Assembly (NCBI RefSeq): GCF_040807025.1
Contig: NC_090982.1
Span: forward strand, 50,451,112 to 50,515,111
Source: Struthio camelus
Taxonomy: Eukaryota; Chordata; Aves; Struthioniformes; Struthionidae
Direction: 5' to 3'
Length of the DNA stretch: 64,000 nt
The notes beneath the pieces were generated by a model. That model was not told the origin of the DNA, made no database searches, and was given only the letters and a program-made list of their open reading frames with translations. A program made the position numbers and the translations under genes. This document shows positions 1 through 13,100 of the stretch, in pieces (position 1 is the first letter of the stretch; each line of letters begins with the position of its first letter).

Positions 1-3000
1 ATGGAAAGAAACAATGCAAGTAGTTTTATTTTTGGATGCCATTTTTTAGACTTTCTTTAAACTTATTAGCATCGTAATAACTCTACTTAACTTTCAATCT
101 TAGAGCATTTTTCTTACAGTAGCTGAATTTACTACTCAACTACATTTCTGTAACGTAGCTCCAGTTTAAGATTAGTCTTCCTCTGAACGGAATTTTTCTA
201 GTTTTTTGTCCTTATATTCTCATTGAAGCTCATTTTTGCTCTTATTTCTTTCTGGAATATATACCGTTTTAAAGTTAAGTTTAACATTAAAAGTTTGCTT
301 TACCTAGACCAACCTTCCAAGTAGCCAGAGTTTCAAAATTTGGTTATGCTGTTCTTTTTCTGTTTCAGAGCCTCTGGTACTATTGAAATACCTAGAAACA
401 ATAGTGATGCTATCTATTAACAATTGTTTGCTTAGGAAGCATTAGCTACAATATTGACCTTCATGCTACTACAAAGAGCCCATCTGATTCATAAAACTTA
501 ACATTGGTTTGTCATTAACCTTAAGACTACTTTTTTTTTTTTTTTCAACTCAACCTTGTTTCTTACCAAAAGAAAGCCCACTTAGGTTTTCCCAGACCAT
601 AGCTTTGTGCTCTGGGTAGCTTCTTCAGCTCTTCAAAAGCAAGTTACACAACCTGACATGACCTAGCTTTTCTGAAACTGACCTGTTTTTAATCAGCTCA
701 CATTTCTGCAGATACTGTGGATTTTGGAAGTCTTTTTTATGCAGCTTATGGCCTTTCTGCTATTTCCATGTAAGTAGTCTTAAAAATTAATTTTGTTCTC
801 TTCTATTCTATATTTTCCCACAAAACAAAGTTATTTATGCTCCAAGCACTGAACCACTCAGAACCTTCCTCCATCACCAGACAGTAACACCTACATTTTG
901 AGCCATTAAGTAATAACCCTTCTCCACTCACTACTCTGTTCTTTCTAGAAGAAAAAAATGTCTAGAAGAGCAGGTTTAAAAATAGTTTCTACAGTTTGGT
1001 TGTTTTGTGTTCTGCTGTACAGTCTAGTAGCCCCAATCATCAATTCAACAGTCCTGCTACAGTAAAAATGCTCAGTAAGAGAGATCATCACGCAAGAAAA
1101 TTGAAAGAGTATGAGCCAGTACAATGGATGGACAAAGAGAAGATAAAGGGAACCAAAAGGTAAAACAAGTAGTGCACACGGTTGTAAACACAAGCCATAA
1201 CAACAACAAGACCAGGAGTAGCTACAAGCATATACTTGAAATGAAAAAAGAGAAGCCACAGAAATAAAGAATGGATTTAATGCCTATCAATTTTGGTATA
1301 TTTCACAAATATGCCACCTGTTTCTCAGAATTTAAGACCTGGCTCAGTATCCTAGCCATGGTACCTACTAATTCCAAATCTGCTTTGGTGTTAATGTCCT
1401 GCCAAAGAGCAGTTTGGTGTTGCTTCCGTGTATTCCTTCTACCTTCACTCTTTTAATCGTCTGGAAGATAGGGCCCATAAAATGCATTGAGGATAGAGCC
1501 CACAGGGAAAGCTTGTTTCCCTCATTTTTTTTTCCAAACTTATTAAGAGAACAGCGAGAACGCTGTGTCCTGAAACCTAGTGAAGAGCTACTTTGAGAAG
1601 CCAGTACTGTTCACGTTCAATTTCATTCTCGTAGTCTGAAGAACCATCTCACCTTTTATTTTAATAAATTAGTTTAATGGAAGACATTATAATCACCAAA
1701 AATAAGACAAGATCAAAAGCTTTCATTTGGCTGAGATTTTGCTTCTTTTAGAGGTAAATACAGGAAATCACCTTATGGACTTAAGCGTTCTGATTAAGAA
1801 CGTTACAAACCTGACTTGCAAAACATCAGGCTCTTGAATGACTATGTACTAAGAGAACTGCAAGTGTAAATCAGTTAAACAAGGAACATTACCACATGCA
1901 AGCACTTTCACAAGCAAGCCACTAGACAGAGAAATGCACGAGCAAATTTTTCCATGTCTGAACCCAGCAAGACAGCCACCGGCCTCTCTATACATGTAGC
2001 TATAGAATTACTGCACAGGACCACAGTAACAACATGCACAAAACGTACTACCTATTGTATGTTTGATTTCCTGAAACAGATGTATTTAAGTATCTGAATA
2101 TTTCCTAAACATTCCCACTGTAAAGTTACACTTTTTAGTGTCCTCATTCTCTTACACAGCAAAAGACTCCACAACAATATGTATTTATATCACCCTTTTT
2201 ATTTTTCAGCCAGAAATACAATTTCATAGGGTATTTCAATAAATAGTGGTGTTTATTCCTTAAACAAAGCCCCCTTCTCTTTGGCATCTGACCATATTCT
2301 GTTTTTCAAATTAAAGCCTATACAGGAAAAGTTTACTTTAGAGATCATTGTTCAATACATTAAATTTACAGAAGTGCAGTTAACTCTTTAAAATACACAT
2401 CAGTTGTTGTAAAGATTCTAATAAATCTAAAAACATTAACCAAACCAGTAAAATTCAGACTATTGGGGTCTTATTTACTGCCTTCAGTTGCAACTGTGGA
2501 GTAAGTGACAGAACGAAGAGAACTCTCATTTTCCACAACACATGCACTGACTAGTGCTTTCTGTTTGTTCTGAAGGAGAAACAAAAAACAACTATCTGAA
2601 TTGTACCAGGAACAACTGATCAAATAAGAACGTGATCCTAATTATTCTTAACTTCTAGAGAGGTCACCAACCAAAACTAAGCTGCACACTGCTTCAGTAA
2701 TAAATTGCACCTAAAAAAGTCTAAAAACTATTCTTCATTTTTTAAATATGAGTTACTAATATGTTTTAAGTATATCTAAGAATACAGTTGTCAAAACTGC
2801 ATTTGATGTCATGTTTGGATGAAAATTTCTTAAGCAATAAATTAAGCCAGTGTATTCAATCCGCCCTGCTGAATAATCCAGGATCAGCCCTTCAAGGCTA
2901 ATACAGAAAAAGCTTTACTTGCACTCCATCTAAAAGTCTGCCTTCTGGATCTCAATAAAAGTGTGCAGCGCTTCAAAGAAACCAAACTTCCAAAGCAATG

Positions 3001-3944
3001 CTCAAGTTATTTGACACTTCCATTACTATATATGTTCTAGAAATCATGAATTAAAATTGAAACTATTATTCACATACTGATGTGTCTGCACTAGAATGTC
3101 TTTCTAGTGTGTTTATTGGCATTTGAAGTGAATCCTTGTTTGCATTTCAAGATCGTGTGGAAAAAAAAAGTCACACTAACAACAAAAAAAATTTCACTCC
3201 CCAGAAGTTGTTTTAATATCCCAAATAGTTATTTCAAACAAATTTTTATAGAACAGAGGAGGCAAAGCAATTACTTCCATGCAGAAACTAAAAAATAATT
3301 TAATAGGTTTAAAGTAGCAAATGAACAAAGGTCTATTTTATGAGTGAATTTCCCCCTCACCACCAGTGCAAGCCCAGTTACAAAATGTTTGAACTGGTTT
3401 GTTTAAATAACAAGTGATCCAATTTAGCCAAGTCCACATTCCTTCCCATTATGTAAAAAAATCTTACATACATTTTACTGTAGAATACAGGAAGAAAGAA
3501 AAAGATAACTTGAGTACTTATCCAAGAGCAGTTTCTAACAACAAGCCAAAATTAGCAACAACCAAGCAGACATCACCATTTTTCAGTGTTAAATTACTGT
3601 AAATACTAGATATAACTGTACAAAAAAAAAAAACAAAAATAAAACACAAACAAACCCAAAACCAAGAACCAAAAGCCTTTTCTTTGTTAAAAGGTGTCCA
3701 GAGAAATATCCACCAGTGGCAGTCAAATTTGCATTAGAAGCTGCTTGCTCTGGAAAGATGTTTTTCCCTCCGAGTATTTGTAACACATTGCATTGTCAAA
3801 ATTCTATTCAAATAAATTACTTCCCGGTAACATTTAGCTGATACAACCACCTACAAAGTGGACAGTCATGTACACAGTACAACAGTGGATTTTTGCAGCA
3901 ACAGAGAAATAACCAGAAGTTGGGTCTAAATTCCAGATCATAGC
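1..3944 (-). other. MACIR 3' UTR and downstream sequence
   Basis: No coding signal is convincing here on either strand; the open frames are short and AT-rich. The part next to the MACIR stop codon must be its 3' UTR. On the minus strand AATAAA hexamers occur at 3112-3117, 2252-2257, 2198-2203 and 1655-1660. The pair at 2252 and 2198 is the most attractive poly(A) site, because a GT-rich stretch follows about 30 bases after the second one, near 2170. A T15 run lies at 531-545. How far the transcript reaches cannot be fixed from sequence alone. Confidence 0.5.
2198..2203 (-). terminator. Candidate MACIR poly(A) signal
   Basis: AATAAA on the minus strand, with a second copy upstream at 2252-2257 and a GT-rich element roughly 30 bases downstream. 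Use of this site would give a 3' UTR of about 1.8 kb. Other hexamers at 3112-3117 and 1655-1660 are alternatives. Confidence 0.4.
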
Positions 3945-4568
3945 TCATGTGTTATTTCTTGCAAACATACGGTCCCCTCTAAGGGTAAGGTGTTGGAGCT
4001 GGTATTGTAGCACTTCTGTGTCAGCAGGTTCCTTGATGCTCATTTTGTCTAAATTGAGGTAGTCCAGGGATTTAGAGTGAGCCCTTTTACCTTTTAAAAG
4101 GCAAAGAGGCAGGGGACCATGTAGTGCCTTGTAAGGTTCATATGGTAAAGCCTTAGTGCATTTATCCCCTGAGCTGGGCATCCGTCTCCTCCTCCTTCCG
4201 TTCACTGCTGGGATCTCATATGGCTGATAGTACCTACTTCTAGTTTTGTACAAACGGGAGGAACGTGCAAGTCCTGAATCAAGCTGTTTGGAACGCAAGT
4301 TAGGCCCAGATTCCCCTTTATTCTCCTCATTTCCTGTACACTTTTGGGCTAATTTCAGCAGCTCCTCTCCAGTTGTGAAGCCAACCAAATAGTTAGAATC
4401 CATATGAAGGATCTGATAGCCTGAAACTGTCCGCCGCATTGGTGAGCATGGGGTACTGGAGCATCGGGGCTTCTCGGCGTCGGTTTTGCCTGCAGAACTC
4501 ACCTCTGCAAGAGGTACAGGAAGGGTAGATATGGCAGTTCTGGACTCTCCATTTATGTCAACTTCCAT
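3945..4568 (-). CDS. MACIR: Macrophage immunometabolism regulator (UNC119-binding protein C5orf30)
   Basis: Complete single-exon coding region of 207 aa; human MACIR is 206 aa and the alignment is almost colinear, with one extra residue near position 185. Family knowledge: a small soluble protein that binds UNC119A/B, influences trafficking of lipidated cargo to cilia, and restrains inflammatory metabolism in macrophages and synovial fibroblasts. Seen here: a Ser/Pro-rich N-terminal third, the highly conserved core starting RRTVSGYQILHMDSNY (45-60), a Tyr/Arg-rich stretch (105-119), an Arg5 run (125-129), and the conserved C-terminus ending ARNNT. No signal peptide or membrane segment. I chose the ATG at 4568: it matches the family start (MEVDING), has A at -3 and G at +4, and the frame extends upstream only through a GTG to the exon edge. 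The acceptor AG lies just above 4589. It lies directly downstream of PPIP5K2 on the same strand. Confidence 0.97.
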   Translation of the reverse strand: MEVDINGESRTAISTLPVPLAEVSSAGKTDAEKPRCSSTPCSPMRRTVSGYQILHMDSNYLVGFTTGEELLKLAQKCTGNEENKGESGPNLRSKQLDSGLARSSRLYKTRSRYYQPYEIPAVNGRRRRRMPSSGDKCTKALPYEPYKALHGPLPLCLLKGKRAHSKSLDYLNLDKMSIKEPADTEVLQYQLQHLTLRGDRMFARNNT

Positions 4569-4589
4569 TTTAAACACAATGCTATTCTC
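4569..4589 (-). other. MACIR: MACIR 5' UTR part of the coding exon
   Basis: A pyrimidine-rich tract ending in TTTTTAG on the minus strand places the acceptor just above 4589, leaving 21 nt of 5' UTR before the start codon. MACIR in other vertebrates also has its whole reading frame in the last exon, with noncoding exon(s) upstream. Confidence 0.8.
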
Positions 4590-7500
4590 CTAAAAATAAA
4601 ACAGAGTTTGATCAGAAAAAGAGCCTATGACCAAGAAAAGGAGCTGAGACAAGACCTCAGAAATCAGATTTTTTTTAATCACATGAAAATCACAACCAGT
4701 ATTTCTCTTTGCAGCAGCCTTGTCTTACACTCTACAGTCTCATAACAAAACCATCATCAACATTTGTCTTTTAGAATTATTTTTATTTTATGATAAGTAT
4801 GATAACATATTCAAGAATATCAAGAATATAGTTAAGAACATTCTTGCATAGTATTGTAGATAAAGCTGAAAGAGCTTTCGACTCTTGTCTTTTAATCCTT
4901 TTAGTCCATTTGATTCCCTTTCCTTTGAGGCCATCTACATCTATTAATACATCCACAGTAAATTCTCCCATAATCAGTTGCCTGTATTTTCCATTCACAA
5001 TAATCTCAGTAAACAAAGCTTAAAAAACAAAAACAAAGAAAAATAACAGCTACTACACCTCAGGCATGACTACGGATCAGACCTCACCTACTGGGTACTG
5101 CAATGTTTCCCTCTTCCAAAAATGAAAACAGCTTGCTTTAGATTCAACAAAGAATGGCATCCTGACTGTTCAAACTCAGCTGTCTTTATAGGTCATCTGT
5201 AATCCTCCCCCTCCAAAAAACACAATCTTCTTATTCACAGTTAACCACACAAAACCACGGTGCTTTATTCTAATGTACTTCTAACAAAGGAAACAGTTTA
5301 CTGCTATTTAATAAATATGCCATAAGATTTTTATGAGCATCTTAAGAATAACCAGTATTCTGATTTCTATCTGGAAATAAACTAATTTGCCCTGCCCTTT
5401 CTCCGCTCACAACTATTCCACGTAAATTGTCTCGTGCCTTTACAGATGCAACAACTTTCCACCACCAGCCTTTACCATCTTTAACATGGAAAGATAAAGT
5501 TGATATCACAGCCAATATATGCCAGTGGGTGCCAGAACAGAAGGAAGGCTTAATTCTTTTTCATTTCTTTGCTTTTGATATCTTTTAGACAATCTTTGTG
5601 CCACAGCTAGTTCACAAAATGCAAAGGTCACATCTGTTTCCAAATCCATGTTTCCTTGGTTGTCAGCCTCACCTTTGCTCTAAACGTTAGCTAGTAACTC
5701 TCTAGCCAATAGATTTCACACAAAACCATAGAGTTTTGTAATGTTTAAAGGCAACAGGACTCAAAGAAGAAAGGCAAGTTAGTATGCAACCTTTCAGTGG
5801 AAACAAAATTCTGAACTTGATTATAGGAGAGTGGAAGACCCACATTACTGACTTGGTAGAGAATCACAAATGACACTGCCTTTACAACATGCTGTTGCCA
5901 GTTTGCAGACTATTAAAGCTGCTACTTGCTGCTGTTCTAAGAACTGAGAGGTCAGAAACGGAGAAGCAAAGATGCAAGAAGCAAGGGGAAAAAAATAGTA
6001 CCTCTTTTCCAATACTTTATTCAAACATTTGTAATTAGATGCTCCAATACAGAATGGACTTAAACAGAATGGAAAGCCCCATCGAGGTCAAAAACCATTC
6101 ATTTGCCTTAAAAAAAAAAAAAAGGGGGGAAGGTGTGTGCAAACCTAACTAAAACAAAACAAGCAAAGCTATCCACATGGAAAGTTTAAGCCCACCTGGT
6201 TTCTGTTCAGGGATTGTGAAAGAGCTGTTTAAGTCACGCTCCCACCTTTATTTCCCTCCCCCTCCGCTTAGTCTCAAAGTAACCTGCTGCTTCAGTCCTA
6301 TTCTAGTTAAACAGGAGTTAACAAAATTCTCATAGTTTTGCTAAACGGGATTTGATTTGCCACTCATGGACAGGAAAACTTCTACTATGGAGAGCTCAAT
6401 ACTGAAGTTCTAAGCTCCTTTAAATCTAAAATGTCCTTTTTCAGTAATCCTCGTAACGTGGCATACTTAGGATTCCTCAGTTTGTGCAGCATTGCTTTTA
6501 CAGATAGATAGCTGCACTTCATCCAGCAAGTTCTTAACATTCTATAGTAAAAATATAGGTAACATAACAAAACCTAAACAAAAATTACAATACTATACCA
6601 AATCAAATGTCAACATTTTTCACTGAAAAAACAACTACATAAAAACTCAAGAATGTTGCTCATTATATTTAACTGGCTTTCTGAAATGAATTTACAGAGT
6701 CAATTCAAACTTTCAGAACAGCAGAAGCAATTCTTCTTTCCTTCTTTAGCATCATATCTAGGCAATGAGACGATAAATATGGCAAGGTTTCAGCACACAG
6801 AGATGTTCATGACAACTCCTTGGGCAGAAATTATAGTTCCTGCACCATCAAGAACCAAGGTTACTGGAAGTGTAATGTAGAAGAATCTTGTATTAAAACT
6901 TTTGGCTATCCTAGGCTTTTTACCAAGAACCCTAAATTTTTAACTGTTCCTGTTCTTTTAATTCCTAATTTGTCTCTTCCAGGTCAGAAACATTGACAGT
7001 AATCTTCCAGAAAGATTCAACCTGCTCCGTTAAAAAAGCAGAAACAACGCTAGAAAAAGTATAAATAAAATAGTTTTATAGCAAGGTTAGAAGTGAATTA
7101 TCTTGTATTACACACACCCTAAAACCCAGCAACAACAACAATCACTTCCTACAGCCGTGGGTGCCCTAAGGAAAGGGAGGGAAGAAAGGATGTTCCCATG
7201 CACATTTTGAGTTTAAAAAGCCTCAGAGTACTAGAAAGCAACACTAGGCTCTCTGCAAAACACAGCTTTTAAAATTAACTTACTGGAGTTTGAAACAGCG
7301 GTGCATGCCCTGCTCACAAAAAGCAATTAATTTTGGAGAAAATCTACAAGCAGGAGAGAAGGGGGCAAGAGGTCCTCGTAGAACAATGACCCCCTTGCCA
7401 GCCAAGGGCAGCACAAAGGAAAACAGAGGAGAAGAGCCTTGAATTCAGCAATGCACCAGTCTAGTGCTTCAGTTTGAAATAGAAGAATTTCCATTGCTAT

Positions 7501-8269
7501 ATTCTAATGCAAAGAACAGTCTTAAAAACAAGACACTAGAGAGAATCCAAAAAGACTTTTGAAAAGAACAGTAGCATCAGAAGCCAAATTGTAGGATTTG
7601 GTGCCATAAACATCAGAAGCTTAAGGGAACAGCACTGCAAGTTGGTGAAGCGAATGACTGGCCAGCTCCGGAGGCATAAGTCCAAAATGCAGCGTGTTCA
7701 ACCATGCTTTCCCAAGTCCTTTAATGTGACTTACTCAAGCTGCCATATGGTTTCAATATGCTTCTTTTCCTTATCTGGTAAAAAAAAGGACAGAGTAACA
7801 TTGTTTAGAAGATTTCTATAAAAGAAAATCATTTGAGAGATTCACATTGTCTGTGAATGTAGGCACCAGTACTTAAAAGTAAAATATATTTAGGCTGTAA
7901 TTAAGGCTTTTAGGCTGAATTTTTAGGCCACTTCTGTGGTTATAAGACATTAGCTGACTACTAAGTTTATTGCTGTATAATAGTGTAAGCACACGTCAAT
8001 AATTCTCAACATCAATTTTACTACTGAAAAAACAGTAATTCAATAAAAAGATTATTTCTTCAGATCATAGTTGCCTTTTCTTCTTGCTTCTCAAAGAGAA
8101 TGACAGAGTGATGCCAATTCAACGCAATTTATAATTAAGGCTTTACTACAGAATCAAAATAAAGAGATGATGGACAACATGGCATATGCTTTTCTTTGCT
8201 GTCTCTTCACATATTTAAGGAATATGGAAAACATTGAAAATAGAAGTTAACAAGAAGAGGATTCACTTG

Positions 8270-8285
8270 ACCAATATATATTGGT
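8270..8285. repeat. 16-bp perfect palindrome
   Basis: ACCAATATATATTGGT equals its own reverse complement; AT-rich centre, in the MACIR intron. No known function. Confidence 0.7.
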
Positions 8286-10172
8286 GCTAAAAAGTGCTCC
8301 CAGAATAAAACTCACTTCATTAAGATTTTACAAGATTTTAACTTTTTCTTTTAAACTACAAAGCAGGCTTTGCATATAAATTAATCTGACCTAATCCAGT
8401 TAAATATTGAGAAAGCCACCTAAACCGCAGAGAAAACGAATAATGAATACCAAGACTAGGTTACCTACTATAAATCATTATTACCTTAAAGAATGCATTA
8501 ATATGCTTGGGATAGATCTTTGAGGGCAAAATCCCCAGAAATCAAACAGCCCCCACCCCCTGCATATATAAAAGCGTCCTGATTTTTCAACATTTTACAA
8601 AGGTGGCAAATCCCACGCAAAGATGAATATGTTACAAATGAAAAACAGAGCGTATTACACATTAACATCACAATATGCTAGTATACATACTGTAAATCAT
8701 TTGTTGACTTGGATTAGAGCCCTGAAATGATCTCTAGTCATTTGCTTTGAGTACACCCAATGATATTTCTTTTTCTTTCTTTTTTTCCCTCTGCTACTTA
8801 CTTTTCTCTTCCTCAAAAAGAGAACAAGCTACTCTAAAAATATCAATTTTAATTGTGTGGTCATACAAAATGTAAACAAAGAAAATACAAAGAAAGATGA
8901 ACCGGGGTTTCGCTCGACATTCCAATGCTTTGTAAAAAGCCTGTATTATTTTAAAACCACCAAAATAGGTTGCTCTTTAAAAGAGTAGTGGTTCTCTGTA
9001 CATTAATATTTCCAGTGTTATTAATCTTCTCAATCAGAACACGAACTAATTTGAAAAGAAACCTTTATTTCTATGAAAAGCATTAGATTACTGTGCATCC
9101 AACTACAAACTGATTTTTTTAATCATACAGATCTATCTGTTTTTTGTTTTCTAGATAGCAATCTTGCAGGTACGTTTACCATTTGTTAAGAACCACGAAG
9201 ATCTCTCTCACTGATAAAATACTTTAGCTGCAACAACTAGGTGGCTGAATGGAAAGACGGCATCAGAGTCAGCACACACCAACTCTGCACAAGGGTGAAA
9301 CACACTGGATTAGAGATAGTAAATCAAGCAGTACCAGTTTTGACATTTTCCCTTCTCTAATCTTTCATTGCCTCTTAATATATACAACACACTTAAAATA
9401 TACAATTTTTGTCGATCAAACATTAGAAAAGAATACAGGAAGTGAAGCCACCCAGCCCATTATAAGAGGACTGTGACAAGCAAAAATCAACACATTTTTG
9501 ACTAAGTATTTCAATCTTTTCTATTTGTTAAGGGGAAAAAAAATTAAGTCTACATCATTCCTTTTACAGTATGAAAAGATGAATTCACATACTGGTAGTA
9601 TTCCATCCTGTTTGCTGAACGCTGATGGAATTATGTATTTGTAGAGCATATGTTTCTGGAAATAACTTTTTCCAATCTGCAATAAAGAAATATATAATGA
9701 AATATTTTGCTGAAAGGCAAGAGTCAGGTTAAAGCTGAACTATCTAAGAGTACCCACAAAGGTGCCACATTTCAGTTTCCAGAGCAGGCACAGACAGCCC
9801 AAAGACCTTGAGCTGTTTGCAGCTTGCAGGCCCTTCCCACGCAAGCTGGTGATCCTGCTGCAGGCACTGCCAGCCCCAGATTACTAATACAGCGGCGAGG
9901 AGTTGCCCCCCACCCCCAACTTACTCCCAGAATCACTCACCCGTCTCTCAGTCTTCTAGATGGTTATTCTTAACCATAGACAACTTTGTATTCAGTTGAA
10001 GGGTTTTAAGAAGAAAAAAAGCAAAAACAAAAACAACAAAAAAAGCTTATCCTCATTACGCCCTTGAAGGTACCCTAGAACAGTCATTAAGTTTTACAGA
10101 CTGATACCATGTTTGTAGAGACAGGAAGGTGGCGGGGGCCAGAAATCACAGCAGGACTAGACAGAAAGCTCC

Positions 10173-10199
10173 TATAGGTATCTATGAAAGATACCTATA
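10173..10199. repeat. Inverted repeat, 11-bp perfect stem, 5-nt loop
   Basis: TATAGGTATCT at 10173-10183 pairs perfectly with AGATACCTATA at 10189-10199 around a five-base loop. It lies in the MACIR intron. The stem is too short for a typical pre-microRNA, so this may be chance or a remnant of a small inverted-repeat element. Confidence 0.6.
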
Positions 10200-13100
10200 A
10201 ATTGGACACATTTTCACCAAATCCTGATCTTTCTTAAAAGATATACTAAGCTATTCTAAGTCACAGAAAAAGTAAATGGAGAAAACATTAAATTGTTGCA
10301 TCACATGAGGTAACTTTCAGGCTGAGCAAAAACAAAATTTAACATGAATTTTTTTCAAAACTAAACATAAGAAAGTGAAATTACACATAACATATGGATA
10401 TGGTGAAAAATAAAAATAAAGAAGAGAGCATATTCCCAAGTGAGCAGAGTGAGTAGTAAAAGAATCAAAGACAGATTGAATTAATAGATAGCAATAACTT
10501 CAAGAAGTGATGCAAAACAACAGTTTCCACACAACAACCAATTGAAATAACTATGGAATAGGCAGCATTTTTCTTTTGACCGGGTGAAGCATTTAGTCCT
10601 TAAGCAACGCAGTATACTGGACAGTACAATATCAGTTATACCCTACCATGATTTATACAGAACAAGGAAGAACTGAATGTTTTGCAAAAGAAGATTAAAG
10701 TCAATTTCTAATAATATGTTCCTACTGCTAGGAGCCACAACTAGTTAGCTGGTTTATTTGTTAAACTTTCTTATTAATTCAACTTCAAACATAAAGTAAA
10801 CATGATCCAAGAAACATTCTTTTAAAAATGAAGAGGATCACAAATGAATTACTGAGGAACTGCAATCGGCAGCTTCAGTGACAGGCTTACCCTGCAGATG
10901 TGACAGCCAGCAGACCAGATCAGCATGACTGAGCACAACTATTTACACAGAAAAGAGACAGATGGAATTTCAAGAGTAGGTTTGGGCTAATGAATTTTGT
11001 ATGAGTACTCTTAGCAAGCAGGAAAAGTAAAAGAAAATGGTGGGAAAGAAAGCCATTTAACTTCCAACATCTCTTCACCAAACAATATTAGATGAAAGCA
11101 TTTTAACAGAGGGTAACTTATCTGAAAGATATGGAGTTCTTTAAATAGCCAGTGCAACTTCCTTGCTGTACAGAATCATAGATGAACATTTTCCCCCATT
11201 CTGCTAGCAAGTTGATGCTCTTCGCCAACATGAAGACACCTGTTTTGTATCACTCATTAAAAGACTAAACTGTAAGATGTGTAAAAAAATTGGTGCATAG
11301 TGTAAAACAAATCCTCCATTTCTTTAACAAGTAAAAATTCAAAACAGTAAGTCAAAAGAAGTTTTTCATTTTATTTATTTCTCCACATCTTTTATTTTCA
11401 TCTCATCAACTGAATATTTAGTTTCTCTCCAGTTTCAGACTACTTCACTTGAAAAAAAATTAACTTGATTTGTCAGAATAATTCAATTAGCTTTTTTAGA
11501 ACAATGAAGATAAAATTTTTGAATGTTTTACAGATTTCACTGAATAAATACTACTTTTTGTCTTTAAAAACAAAATATTAATGGCAAAACAGATCTCCAC
11601 CATTTTTGTATTAGATGAGAAAAGAGTGTTTGGTAGTAGGTTATGTTGCCATGCCTGAAAATACAGCTCTGCAGTTATTACTTTTAATCTATCAACCTAA
11701 ATAAAAATAGTATTATATGCAGCCTTTGTCCAGGAACAGCTATTCAAACAAAAACACTAGTTAAAAATAAGACCTACTCTCAAAGCTATTAGGGAAAATA
11801 TCATGCTTAATCAATGTAATGTACTTTGCAGGGTTTCGTTTAGTTTTTAAACAGAAGCATTCTAAATAACTCTTTCATTGTCTTAATGTGATGTAATCTG
11901 CAGCAGGTATTTAGCTGTTTGTTGGAAAGGCATGTCTCATTCACTTACACCACCTGCATTTCAAAAGGTCACTTCCTCAAGCTTATAAGCTACCTACATA
12001 ATGGCCTTTAAAGTGTTGTTCTCTGCCACCTCTTCAAATGTCCCTTCCCATACTTAAATAAACACTTGCTTTTAGGTGGCATTCAAGTGTAATGCAAGTA
12101 TGGGGATAAACTTTAATTGAAGCCCAACAACATACTCAAGTACAGTAAATGTCATTTAAGCGTGTGAACAGAAAACTTTGACTAGGAGTACTCCATTCAT
12201 CTGACTTTACCATAATAGTGTTTGCATGTGATTATGCAAGCCTGGTGGCCAAGCAGGCAGCATATGGCTGGTGAAAGAAGAGATTATAAAGAAAGCCATG
12301 CTACAATGCCAGTACTGTTACGCAAGAATTTAATTTCAGTGATCACACAGCTATTGCCTCACTTCTTTCCTCCATTTCAGAGCTACTGAAAGAACCACCC
12401 TCATTCATCCTCATCACCTCCATAATCGCTCTTCCTTAAGGAAGAAAAAGGAAGCATACCACATAAGACAGCATATGTCTCAAAATACACCAACAGCAGC
12501 AACAGAGATTTGGGTGGTGGGAAGAGAAGATTTCAACAAATTAGATGACATGGGAAAAGCAAGAGGGAAAAAGAACGTTGCACATCTCCACTCACTACGG
12601 CAAAACAAAGAATCAGTCTCTCAGTACTCATTACACGTCCTTCTGGTCACGTTCCAGGAAATCCTACTGTATTCAGAACGACAATATCAGAAGTCAGCCA
12701 ACTAACTACCGATAGAAGGAGCAAGTCACTGTTCCCATCACAGACTCTCTCCCATCATTCCCCAAATCTGCATAAGTGCAGTCTTCTGCCATTAATTCAT
12801 TTCCACATACAGATACGCAAGCATGTTCATACAGTGAGATACAACCCCACCCTAGACACACACACAAACAAGCAAAGACATGCTCGTAGAAAATATCTAC
12901 TAATGCGCATTTATTGCTATTTTTGGTGCAATAGGTACACACACACTCACGTCAGCTAAAATCCTATGTAAAATGGCATATAAATAATAACTACACAGTA
13001 AGGTTTAAAACCCGAAACTGTTTTCCTACATATCTGTTCAACACTTGAAACCTCAACTGTTTGCAGACATCCTCCCCACCACCACACCTCGATACACAGA

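Noticed and set aside
4569-4577. Earlier MACIR start at the upstream in-frame GTG
   Set aside because: GTG is not a usual nuclear start, and the ATG at 4568 has good context and matches the family N-terminus.
4783-5016. 77-codon minus frame just upstream of the MACIR coding exon
   Set aside because: Balanced composition at its start but an Ile/Leu-rich end, no splice signals tying it to MACIR, and no recognised family.
6653-6880. 75-codon plus-strand frame in the MACIR intron
   Set aside because: AT-rich start, no homology recognised, antisense to the intron, no promoter.
11170-11186. Short stretch resembling the terminal repeat of avian CR1 LINEs
   Set aside because: Only one imperfect unit and no CR1 body next to it.
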